A stretch of 64,000 bases of DNA from Nocardioides oleivorans (GTDB taxonomy: Bacteria > Actinomycetota > Actinomycetes > Propionibacteriales > Nocardioidaceae). The stretch is from NCBI RefSeq assembly GCF_004137255.1, contig NZ_SDWT01000001.1:1240001-1304000 (forward strand). Direction: 5' to 3'. Shown here in pieces: positions 51,082-58,717 of this stretch; the first letter of the stretch is position 1; each line of letters begins with the position of its first letter. Made by a program: the position numbers and the translations under genes. Under the pieces are notes generated by a model, which saw nothing but the letters and a program-made list of their open reading frames with translations, had not been told where the DNA came from and searched no databases.

Positions 51082-51591
51082 CTAGGGCGTACGGGTGGCA
51101 GAGACGTCCGACCCGGTCGTGCCGCGTGCATCCATCGAGCCCCGCTGGTCCCACATCGCCATCCGAAATGCGCAGAACCGCACCAAGCCCGTGCCCAGGT
51201 TGGCCGCGATGAGGACCGCCAGCTCCTGCCGACGTGACGGCTCGGCGACGGCGGCGTCGAGCAACCACAGGGCGCCAGCCGTCACGGCGAGACTGAAGGC
51301 CAGAAGGGCGAGCCCGAGCGCCTGGTGCTGCACGGTTCGGTCCGTGCCACGGACCCCGAAAGTGACGTAGCGATGCCCGAACGTTCCAGCGATCGTCGAC
51401 AGCACGAGCGCGAGAGCGTTCGCCGGCTGCGCGGCGAGCTGTTCCCGGAGGAGGACGTAGAGCAGTCCGTACAGCACGTTGAACGCAGCGCCCACGCAGG
51501 CGAAGACCACCAGTTGTACGAAGATCGACCGCCAACGTGCCGTCGCGCCGGTGACCTCAGCATTCGACGACGCCTTCACCAGGCACCCCAT
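51082..51591 (-). CDS. GtrA-family membrane protein
   Basis: Protein of 169 aa from ATG 51591; an in-frame GTG at 51579 with a GGGGTG upstream is an alternative, and the frame is open to 51741 but the extra part is Arg/Pro/Ala-rich and unlikely. Four hydrophobic segments are seen: FVQLVVFACVGAAFNVLYGLLY, ALALVLSTIAGTFGHRYVTF (with the GtrA motif), LLAFSLAVTAGALWLL and VLIAANLGTGLVRFCAF. GtrA proteins work with glycosyltransferases in moving lipid-linked sugars across the membrane. No glycosyltransferase is adjacent. Confidence 0.8.
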   Translation of the reverse strand: MGCLVKASSNAEVTGATARWRSIFVQLVVFACVGAAFNVLYGLLYVLLREQLAAQPANALALVLSTIAGTFGHRYVTFGVRGTDRTVQHQALGLALLAFSLAVTAGALWLLDAAVAEPSRRQELAVLIAANLGTGLVRFCAFRMAMWDQRGSMDARGTTGSDVSATRTP

Positions 51592-51929
51592 GCGACACGC
51601 AGCACGTGCCCGCGGTGTTCGCCTGGCCCCAGGCTGCGGCCTCTCAGCCGCCCTTCGAGCGTGGGCGATCCCACTCGGGTGTTCGGCACTGACGGGACGG
51701 GCGGCATGGCGAGGCAATTGTGGCACCCCTGTCCCTCTCATCGGACCACAGCGGCGTAGCGCGTGCGACGGTCTTTCATCGGTGGATCCGAACGATGGCC
51801 TCGTCCTGTTCCCGGCGCTCGGCCTGATCCAGCATGCTTAGCGTTGCCAACGACAACGGGCGCTCGAGCGGCGAGCATCCGGTCCATGCGCAGACGCCCT
51901 CCGGGCGTGACCGAGAGGCAGCTACCGAC
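51592..51929. other. 338-bp gap between GtrA and the CDP-alcohol phosphotransferase gene
   Basis: Divergent promoter region. It contains the unlikely N-terminal extension of GtrA on the minus strand (51592-51741) and a TTGCCAACGACAACG stretch near 51844. I see no clear hairpin or additional gene. Confidence 0.4.
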
Positions 51930-52646
51930 ATGACCGCGACGTACGTCGCCAAGGATTCGCCGCGCCTTCGCGCCGCGGGCTGGGCCCTGCACGCCTACAC
52001 CGCCAGCGGCACCGCGATCGCGTTCCTCGCCCTGACAGCTGCCGTCGGCGGCGAGGAGATCGCGGCGTTGTGGTGGCTCTTCCTCGCCCTGCTGATCGAC
52101 GGCACCGACGGCATGCTTGCTCGCCGGCTCCGCGTCAAGGAGGTCATCCCGGCCTTCGACGGGGCGCGGCTCGACGACATCGTCGACTACCTCACCTACT
52201 GCTTCGTGCCGATCTTCCTGCTCTGGCACGGCGGCCACCTGCCCGAAGGGCGGCTCGGCACCCTGCTCGCGGTCCTGCCGCTCCTGGCGTCCAGCTACCA
52301 GTTCTGCCGCACCGACGCCAAGACCGACGACCACTTCTTCAAGGGATTCCCGAGCTACTGGAATGTCCTGGCCTTCTACGTGATCGTGCTGGGCGTCTCC
52401 CCCGGAGCGACCGCGGTGCTGCTGCTGACCTGCGTGGTGCTGGTCTTCGTGCCCATCAAGTACGTCTACCCCTCCCGCACAGCCACCGCCCGCGGCCTCA
52501 ACCTCTTCCTGGCGGGGTCGTGGCTGGTGATCTACGCCGTGATGCTGCTGCAGTTCCCCGACCCGAGCGTCGTCGTCACCGCCTTGTCGCTGCTGTACGT
52601 GGTCTACTACGCCGCAGTGAGCGTCGTGCTGACACTGAGGCGTTGA
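51930..52646 (+). CDS. Phosphatidylcholine synthase-like CDP-alcohol phosphotransferase
   Basis: Protein of 238 aa. The CDP-alcohol motif DG-x2-AR-x8-G-x3-D-x3-D is present in DGTDGMLARRLRVKEV and FDGARLDDIVDY, with an extra residue between AR and G as in Pcs. Six or more hydrophobic segments follow. The arrangement DGTDG...FDGARLDDIVDYLTY is that of bacterial phosphatidylcholine synthases, which join CDP-diacylglycerol and choline in one step. The start ATG 51930 has GAGAGG about 11 bases upstream. The family assignment is by motif; a related CDP-alcohol substrate is possible. Confidence 0.8.
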   Translation: MTATYVAKDSPRLRAAGWALHAYTASGTAIAFLALTAAVGGEEIAALWWLFLALLIDGTDGMLARRLRVKEVIPAFDGARLDDIVDYLTYCFVPIFLLWHGGHLPEGRLGTLLAVLPLLASSYQFCRTDAKTDDHFFKGFPSYWNVLAFYVIVLGVSPGATAVLLLTCVVLVFVPIKYVYPSRTATARGLNLFLAGSWLVIYAVMLLQFPDPSVVVTALSLLYVVYYAAVSVVLTLRR

Positions 52647-52705
52647 GCCGAGCACGCTGCTCGGTAGCCCGTTCCACCACCGCAGCCGCCGGTGGGCGGA
52701 GGGGA

Positions 52706-53893
52706 TCAGTCGGTCGGCGGCAGGTGCTTCTTCATCAGGCGCTTGACCCGCTTCTGCTTGCGGTCGGGGATCATCGAGCGCATCTCCTCGAGCTTGCCGA
52801 AGCAGAGCAGCCGGTCCTCGCCCTCGAGCACGGTCTTGTTGCGCGGGTTGGGGATCACCTGCGGACCACGGTGCAGCGTCAGCACGGTGACGTCGCGCTC
52901 GTCGAGCCCGGAGTCGCCGAGCTTCTTGCCGACCATGTCGGAGCCGGCGTGCACGACGATCTCCGCCACGCCGTAGCCCGTCGAGACGGTCAGCCGCTGG
53001 CGTACGTCGATCTCCGGGAAGGCCACCTGGTTGTCGATGTGGTCGATGATCGCGCCGGCGACGTCGAGCTTGGTCGCGGCCTCGATGCCCTCGAGGCCGG
53101 GCGAGGAGTTCACCTCCATCACCTGGGGGCCGTTGCGGCCCTCGAGCATGTCGACACCGGCGACGCGCAGGCCCATGATCTGCGCGGACCTCACAGCCAC
53201 GCGCTCGAACTCCTCGTCGAGCTCGACCGGCTCGACGGACCCGCCGCGGTGGACGTTGGAGCGGAACTCGTCACCCTGCGCCACGCGCCGCATCGCCGCG
53301 ACCACCCGGTCACCGACGACGAGGGCACGGATGTCGCGGCCCTTGCTCTCCTTGACGAAGCGCTGGATGAGCACGTTCTGCCGGGTGCTCTGGAGGGTCT
53401 CGATGATCGCCTCGGCGACCTTCAGCGTCGGCGCGAGGATCACGCCGATGCCCTGGGTGCCCTCGAGCAGCTTGATCACGACGGGCGCACCGCCGACGCT
53501 CTCGATCGCCGGGATCACGTCGGCGCGGTCCTGGACGAAGGTCGTCGCCGGCATCGGGATCCGGTGGCGCGAGAGGATCTGCGTCGCGCGGAGCTTGTCG
53601 CGGCTGTTGGCGATGCCGTAGCTCGTGTTCGGCGTGTAGACGTCCATCTGCTCGAACTGCCGCACGACGGCGGTGCCGAAGTAGGTGATCGAGTTGCCGA
53701 TGCGCGGCAGCACGGCGTCGTACGTCGACAGCTGCTTGCCGCGGAACAGCAGGTCGGGCTCGTCTCCCGTGAGGTCGATCCCGAAGCGCAGGGTGTTGAG
53801 CACCTTCACGTCGTGGCCCCGCTCCAGCGCAGCGGTGCGCAGGCGCTGGGTGCTGTAGGCGCGCGGCGCCCTGGAGAGGATGGCGAGCTTCAT
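52706..53893 (-). CDS. RimK-family ATP-grasp ligase with C-terminal RCK_C (TrkA_C) domain
   Basis: Protein of 395 aa from ATG 53893. The ATP-grasp core (about 1-290) has the RimK marks: ILSRAPRAYSTQRLRTAA, VVIKLLEGTQGIGV, DIRALVVGDRVVAAMRR and EVNSSPGLEGIE. RimK adds Glu to the C-terminus of ribosomal protein S6 and related substrates. Beyond about residue 300 a RCK_C-like domain follows (RLTVSTGYGVAEIVV to LLCFGKLEEM), a ligand-binding or ion-sensing domain found on potassium channels. This fusion suggests small-molecule regulation. Divergent from the RimB- and RimA-like genes. Confidence 0.88.
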   Translation of the reverse strand: MKLAILSRAPRAYSTQRLRTAALERGHDVKVLNTLRFGIDLTGDEPDLLFRGKQLSTYDAVLPRIGNSITYFGTAVVRQFEQMDVYTPNTSYGIANSRDKLRATQILSRHRIPMPATTFVQDRADVIPAIESVGGAPVVIKLLEGTQGIGVILAPTLKVAEAIIETLQSTRQNVLIQRFVKESKGRDIRALVVGDRVVAAMRRVAQGDEFRSNVHRGGSVEPVELDEEFERVAVRSAQIMGLRVAGVDMLEGRNGPQVMEVNSSPGLEGIEAATKLDVAGAIIDHIDNQVAFPEIDVRQRLTVSTGYGVAEIVVHAGSDMVGKKLGDSGLDERDVTVLTLHRGPQVIPNPRNKTVLEGEDRLLCFGKLEEMRSMIPDRKQKRVKRLMKKHLPPTD

Positions 53894-53957
53894 GGTCAGC
53901 CATACAACCATCCCCACCGCCACCCGCTTCGGGGGCAGTCACCTGAGAGGATGAGGC

Positions 53958-54461
53958 GTGGCCGCGACACCGAGCACGCACGACCCCGCGGAGGACTCCG
54001 CCCCGGCGACGATCGTCGGCTGGCGCGAGTGGGTGTCGCTCCCGCAGGCCGGGGTGCCGTGGGTGAAGGCCAAGATCGACACCGGCGCACGGTCGTCCTC
54101 GATCCACGCCTTCGACCTCGAGGTGTTCGTCGAGGACGGCCGCGACTGGGTGCGCTTCTCGATCCACCCGTGGCAGAGGTCCGACGACGACCACACCGAG
54201 CTGAGCCTGCCCGTCCTCGACACCCGTGAGGTGCGCAGCAGCAACGGCCAGGTGGAGAAGAGGTACGCCGTCGCCCTCGACGTGGTGCTCGCCGGCCGCA
54301 CCATCACCACCGTGATGACGCTGAGCAACCGCGACGAGATGGGCTTCCGGATGCTCATCGGCCGCGAGGCGCTCGAGCGCGGCTACCTCGTCGACTCGTC
54401 GAGGTCGTACGCCGGTGGCCGCCCGCGCCGCGCCGTGCGCAAGAAGAACTGGGGCAAGTAG
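53958..54461 (+). CDS. RimB-like putative ATP-dependent zinc protease
   Basis: Protein of 167 aa from GTG 53958. The aspartic-protease-like motif KIDTGARSSSIHA and MLIGREALE match the Zn-protease family PF05618 (RimB in Pseudomonas). In the rimABK system this family trims or controls the glutamylation. It overlaps the next gene by 1 bp (TAGTG) and is divergent from the RimK-like gene, with 64 bp between starts. Confidence 0.85.
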   Translation: MAATPSTHDPAEDSAPATIVGWREWVSLPQAGVPWVKAKIDTGARSSSIHAFDLEVFVEDGRDWVRFSIHPWQRSDDDHTELSLPVLDTREVRSSNGQVEKRYAVALDVVLAGRTITTVMTLSNRDEMGFRMLIGREALERGYLVDSSRSYAGGRPRRAVRKKNWGK

Positions 54462-55408
54462 TGGCGCGCGAGTCGTTCGCGATCGGCGGCGTGCGGATCC
54501 GCGCCGGATCGGTGCGTGCCCTCGAGCTGCCGATCACCCGTCTGGTCACCGGATCCGACGTGACCCTGCCGGTGCGCGTGGTGCACGGACGCGAGGACGG
54601 CCCGACCACCTGGATCAACGCTGCCATCCACGGCGACGAGGTCGCCGGTGTGGAGGTCGTGCGCCAGGTGATGGCCGGGCTCGACCCCAAGACCTTCCGC
54701 GGCACGCTCGTCGCCGTCCCGATCGTCAACGTGCTCGGCTTCATGACCGGGGACCGCTACCTCCCCGACCGTCGCGACCTCAACCGCTCCTTCCCCGGCT
54801 CCGCCCGCGGGTCGCTGGCCAGCCGGATCGCGCACCTCTTCATGCGCGAGATCGTCTCCGGCTGCGAGGTCGGCATCGACCTCCACACCGGCTCCGACCG
54901 GCGCAGCAACCTGCCGCAGATCCGCGCCGACCTCGACGACGAGAGCACCCGCGAGCTGGCCGCCGCCTTCGGCGCGCCGGTGATGCTGCACGCGAAGATC
55001 CGCGACGGTTCGCTGCGCCACGCCGCCCGCGAGCAGGGCGCCAAGGTGCTGCTCTACGAGGCGGGCGAACCCCTCCGGTTCGACGACTACGCCGTCGACG
55101 CCGGCGTGATCGGCGTACGCCGGGTGCTGGCCGCGCTCGGCATGACCGACCCGGTCGACGAGCCGCCCGTCGAGCCGAGCCTGGAGTGCCGCTCCAGCGG
55201 TTGGGTCCGCGCGCGGCGCACCGGGATCCTGCACCTCGACGCGCACCTCGGCCAGAAGGTCAGCGACGGCGAGCGGCTCGGCACCCTCTTCGACTCCTTC
55301 GGCAAGACCTTGCGCGCGGTCTACGCCAACCGCGACGGCATCGTGATCGGCCGCACCGAGGCGCCGCTGGTGAACTCCGGCGACGCGGTCGTGCACATCG
55401 CCAACTAA
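54461..55408 (+). CDS. RimA-like succinylglutamate desuccinylase/aspartoacylase family protein
   Basis: Protein of 315 aa from GTG 54461. The zinc motifs AAIHGDEVAG (His and Glu) and DLHTGS (His) place it with M14-like aspartoacylases. The C-terminal part (LRAVYANRDGIVIGRTEAPL) has a biotinyl-like beta hairpin. In Pseudomonas fluorescens, the rimABK operon also has a member of this family. Together with the two neighbours it reconstitutes a complete rimABK-like set. Confidence 0.85.
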   Translation: MARESFAIGGVRIRAGSVRALELPITRLVTGSDVTLPVRVVHGREDGPTTWINAAIHGDEVAGVEVVRQVMAGLDPKTFRGTLVAVPIVNVLGFMTGDRYLPDRRDLNRSFPGSARGSLASRIAHLFMREIVSGCEVGIDLHTGSDRRSNLPQIRADLDDESTRELAAAFGAPVMLHAKIRDGSLRHAAREQGAKVLLYEAGEPLRFDDYAVDAGVIGVRRVLAALGMTDPVDEPPVEPSLECRSSGWVRARRTGILHLDAHLGQKVSDGERLGTLFDSFGKTLRAVYANRDGIVIGRTEAPLVNSGDAVVHIAN

Positions 55409-55418
55409 CGTCTCCGGC

Positions 55419-56618
55419 ATGTCCTTCGACGTCGCATCCTTCCGCCGCGAGTTCCCGTCGCTCCGATCGGGGATCGCGCACTTCGACAACCCGGGCGGAA
55501 CCCAGACGCCCACCGTCGTCGGCGAGGCGATCGCCCGGACGATGACGGCTCCGTTGTCGCAGCGCGGGGCCGGGACACTGAGCCAGCGCAACGCCGAGGC
55601 CGTCGTCGTCGGCTTCCGCTCGGCCGTGGCCGACCTGCTCGGCGCCGACCCCCGCGGCGTGGTGCACGGCCGCAGCGCGACGGCACTGACGTACGACTTC
55701 TCCCGCACCCTCGCGAGGGCCTGGTCCTCCGGGGACGAGATCGTGCTGTGCGAGCTCGACCACGACTCCAACGTGCGGCCGTGGGTGCAGGCCGCCGAGC
55801 GCGCGGGCGTCACCGTGAAGTGGCTGCGGCTGGAGCCGACGACCGGCGAGCTCGACCTCGACTCCCTGTCCGTGATCGGGCCCCGGACCAGGCTCGTCGC
55901 GCTGACCGCGGCGTCCAACCTGCTCGGCACCCGGCCGCCCGTGGCCACCGTCGCCGCCCGCGCCCACGAGGTCGGCGCGCTGGTGTACGTCGACGCGGTG
56001 CACCACGCCGCGCACGCGGCTCCCGACATCGCCGCGATGGGCGCGGACCTCGTCGTGTGCTCGCCCTACAAGTTCTTCGGGCCCCACTGCGGCGCCCTCG
56101 TCGCCGACCCCGCCCTGCTCGAGGGCCTCGAGCCCGACAAGCTGCTGCCGTCGACGAACGTCGTGCCCGAGCGCTTCGAGCTCGGCACGCTGCCCTACGA
56201 GCTGCTCTCCGGTGCGACGGCGGCGATTGACTTCATCGCGTCGTGGTCACCGGTCGAGGGAAATCGTCGTGAGCGCCTGGTCGCGGCCGCCGCCGCGATC
56301 GCCGACCACGAGCTGCGGCTCCGCACCCGGATCGAGGAGGGGCTGGCGTCGTTCGGCGAGCACCTCACCCTCCATTCGCGCGCGGCCGACCGGACCTCGA
56401 CGCTGTTCCTCACGCTGCGCGACCGCGAGCCCTCGGAGGCGTACGACTTCCTGGCCGAGCGTGACGTGCTCGTGCCGGCCGGCACGTTCTACGCCGTCGA
56501 GACCTTCCGCGCCCTCGGCCTGTCCGTCGACTCCGGGCTCCGCATCGGGCTCGCTGCCTACACCGACGACTCCGACGTCGACCGGCTGCTCGCGGGGCTC
56601 GGCGACCTCCTCGGCTAG
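55419..56618 (+). CDS. Aminotransferase class V / cysteine desulfurase-like PLP enzyme
   Basis: Protein of 399 aa. The fold-type I PLP pattern is visible: FDNPGGTQTP near the start, SATALTYDFSRTLAR, ELDHDSNVRPWVQAA, VYVDAVHHAAHAAPD (Asp contact to the PLP ring), and the PLP Lys in SPYKFFGPHCG. The type is close to cysteine desulfurase or isopenicillin epimerase-like proteins. It begins 10 bp after the RimA-like gene and may be cotranscribed. No Fe-S cluster genes are next to it, so function is open. Confidence 0.87.
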   Translation: MSFDVASFRREFPSLRSGIAHFDNPGGTQTPTVVGEAIARTMTAPLSQRGAGTLSQRNAEAVVVGFRSAVADLLGADPRGVVHGRSATALTYDFSRTLARAWSSGDEIVLCELDHDSNVRPWVQAAERAGVTVKWLRLEPTTGELDLDSLSVIGPRTRLVALTAASNLLGTRPPVATVAARAHEVGALVYVDAVHHAAHAAPDIAAMGADLVVCSPYKFFGPHCGALVADPALLEGLEPDKLLPSTNVVPERFELGTLPYELLSGATAAIDFIASWSPVEGNRRERLVAAAAAIADHELRLRTRIEEGLASFGEHLTLHSRAADRTSTLFLTLRDREPSEAYDFLAERDVLVPAGTFYAVETFRALGLSVDSGLRIGLAAYTDDSDVDRLLAGLGDLLG

Positions 56619-56627
56619 GTCGTCGGC

Positions 56628-56882
56628 TCAGTCCGGACGGTAGGCCCCCCGCGCCTGCTGGGCGACCTCCTGGCCGGACGTACCCTCCTCGGCGCTGGAG
56701 TCGACGTCGTCGGTGTCGACCGTGTCGCCGACCGTGGCGTTGCCGCCGGGCTCGGCGTCGAGCGCGGCCTCGCGCTCCTCGTCGCTGACCCGCTCCCCCG
56801 CGGCCGGGAAGTCGGACTCCTCGGGGTGCTCGGCGTAGGGATCGGGCTCCGTGGCGTCCTGCTCGGGCTGGTCGGTGGTCAT
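56628..56882 (-). CDS. Small acidic protein of unknown function
   Basis: Protein of 84 aa from ATG 56882. It is very rich in Asp/Glu/Pro/Ser/Thr (DATEPDPYAEHPEESDFP, DTVDTDDVDSSAEEG), with no hydrophobic core, so it is probably disordered. It lies 9 bp past the convergent PLP gene and is divergent from the polymerase gene. Similar acidic proteins are widespread in actinobacteria. Confidence 0.6.
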   Translation of the reverse strand: MTTDQPEQDATEPDPYAEHPEESDFPAAGERVSDEEREAALDAEPGGNATVGDTVDTDDVDSSAEEGTSGQEVAQQARGAYRPD

Positions 56883-56983
56883 GGCGTCGACGGTACGTCG
56901 GCGCGGCAGGGGCGGGACCGCCCCGACGGGTGTGCGTCGTTCTCCGCGGCGCAGGTGTCGGTGGGCTCGGGCAGGATGGCGAC

Positions 56984-58027
56984 GTGCCACAGCACTGGGT
57001 GCTCCACGTCGACATGGACCAGTTCCTGGTCGCGGTCGAGCTGCTGCGCCGTCCCGAGCTGGCGGGGAAGCCGGTGGTGGTCGGCGGGCGGGGCGACCCG
57101 ACCGAGCGCGCGGTCGTCTCGACCGCGTCCTACGAGGCCCGCGAGCACGGCGTACGCAGTGGGCTGGCGCTCAAGCTCGCGCTCCGGCGCTGCCCAGACG
57201 CGGTGTTCCTGCCGGTGGACTTCCCGGTCTACGAGGAGGCGTCGGCGCGGGTGATGGAGACGCTGCGCGCGTTCCCCGGCGCGACGGTCGAGGTGCTCGG
57301 CTGGGACGAGGCGTTCGTCGGGATCGAGACCGACGACCCGGTCGCGACGGCCGGCGAGGTGCGGGCAGCGGTCCTCGAGGCGACCGGCCTGCACTGCTCG
57401 GTCGGGATCGGTGACACCCTCGTCCGGGCGAAGATCGCCACCGACTTCGGCAAGCCGCAGGGCACCTACATGCTCACCCGCGACACCTGGATGGAGGTCA
57501 TGGGCGCGCGCCCGACGACCGCGTTGTGGGGAGTCGGCAACCGGATCGGCGCCCGGCTGGAGGCCATCGGCATCCGCACCGTGGCCGACCTGGCCGCGGC
57601 CGACGAGGAGGGTCTCGTCGGTGCCTTCGGACCCTCGAGCGGCGCCCACCTCGGGCGGCTCGGTCGCGGAGGTGGACGGTCCCGGCCCGACGACACGCCC
57701 TGGGTCGCCCGCGCCCACGGACGCGAGACGACGTACCAGCAGGACCTGGCGACCGCCGAGGAGGTGCTGGCCGCGATCACCGAGCTCGCCGAGCGGGTCG
57801 TCGTCGATTGCCGCAAGGAGGGACGCGAGGTGGCGCGGGTGCACCTCAAGGTGCGGTTCGCGCCGTTCTTCACCTTCACCAAGGTCCGCAAGCTGCCCGC
57901 CCCGACCCTGGAGGTCGAGGTGATCGCGCAGACCGCCTTCGCGCTCTACCTCGCCCTCGACGACACCCGCCCCGTCCGCCTCCTCGGTGTCCGGGGAGAG
58001 ATGGTGCCGCCCGAGGGCGGCTACTAG
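56984..58027 (+). CDS. DinB2-like Y-family DNA polymerase IV with Leu steric gate
   Basis: Protein of 347 aa from GTG 56984. The palm has the catalytic acids in HVDMDQFLVAVE (Asp10) and GWDEAF (Asp108, Glu109). The residue equal to the aromatic steric gate (Phe13 of E. coli DinB) is Leu15. Mycobacterium smegmatis DinB2 also has Leu in this place and is known to use ribonucleotides readily. The motifs GKPVVVGGRGDPTERAVV and STASYEAREHGVRSG also match the DinB2 branch. The little-finger domain follows to the C-terminus. No beta-clamp motif is clear. It overlaps the ZIP gene tail-to-tail by 4 bp. Confidence 0.9.
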   Translation: MPQHWVLHVDMDQFLVAVELLRRPELAGKPVVVGGRGDPTERAVVSTASYEAREHGVRSGLALKLALRRCPDAVFLPVDFPVYEEASARVMETLRAFPGATVEVLGWDEAFVGIETDDPVATAGEVRAAVLEATGLHCSVGIGDTLVRAKIATDFGKPQGTYMLTRDTWMEVMGARPTTALWGVGNRIGARLEAIGIRTVADLAAADEEGLVGAFGPSSGAHLGRLGRGGGRSRPDDTPWVARAHGRETTYQQDLATAEEVLAAITELAERVVVDCRKEGREVARVHLKVRFAPFFTFTKVRKLPAPTLEVEVIAQTAFALYLALDDTRPVRLLGVRGEMVPPEGGY

Positions 58028-58716
58028 GAGAGCAGCGAGAGCCCGGCCGCGAGCGCGAAGCCGGCGACCGTGGCGAGGCCGGCGCGGTCCTTCGCCTTCT
58101 CCTTCGCCTCCGGCACCATCGAGTCGATGAGCATCGTCAGCAGCGCACCGGCGGCGAAGCCGTCGATCGCTGCGCGCACCTCGCTCGACGCGGCATCGGC
58201 CGCCAGGTAGCCGGCCACCGTCGCGAGCGCGCACGCGAGGGCGACGACCACCCAGAGCCGCAGCACCTGCACCGGCGTACGTCCCGACGAGCGCATGTCG
58301 GCGGCCGAGCCGATCCCCTCGGGGAGGTTCGACACGAAGATCGCGACGAGCAGCGCCGCGCTCACTCCCTTCCCCTGCGCCAGGCCGATGCCGAGCACCG
58401 CCTGCTCGGGGATCCCGTCGAGGAACGCGCCCAGCGCGAGCGACGTACCTCCTCCGGACGAGCGCGCCTCGACCGCCCGGTTCGCGAGGTAGAACGTCGC
58501 GGCGCCGAGCACCAGGCCGATCGCGACCGGCCAGGCCCCACCGATCCGCAGGCCCTCCTCGGCGAGCTCGAACGACACGCTCGCGATCAGCGCACCCGCC
58601 CCGAAGCCGAGGACCAGCCCGACGAGGGTGTCCGACCACGAGCGGACGAGGGCCAGGGCGGCGCCGACCACCAGCGAGCTGGCGGCCAGCGCTCCCCACC
58701 CCAGCGCCTCGACCAC
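58024..58716 (-). CDS. ZIP-family metal transporter
   Basis: Protein of 230 aa from GTG 58716. It has about 7-8 hydrophobic segments. The ZIP metal sites are partly seen in LGAFLDGIPEQAVLGI and SNLPEGIGSA, where His is replaced by Asp/Asn in the first motif (DGIPE instead of HNFPEG). Such members may move cations other than zinc. One base separates its start from the POT transporter stop, so they share a transcript. Confidence 0.85.
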   Translation of the reverse strand: MVEALGWGALAASSLVVGAALALVRSWSDTLVGLVLGFGAGALIASVSFELAEEGLRIGGAWPVAIGLVLGAATFYLANRAVEARSSGGGTSLALGAFLDGIPEQAVLGIGLAQGKGVSAALLVAIFVSNLPEGIGSAADMRSSGRTPVQVLRLWVVVALACALATVAGYLAADAASSEVRAAIDGFAAGALLTMLIDSMVPEAKEKAKDRAGLATVAGFALAAGLSLLS

Positions 58717-58717
58717 G

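Noticed and set aside
51592..51741. 50-residue N-terminal extension of GtrA
   Set aside because: Arg/Pro/Ala-rich without a hydrophobic start, unlike GtrA proteins, which start close to their first membrane helix.
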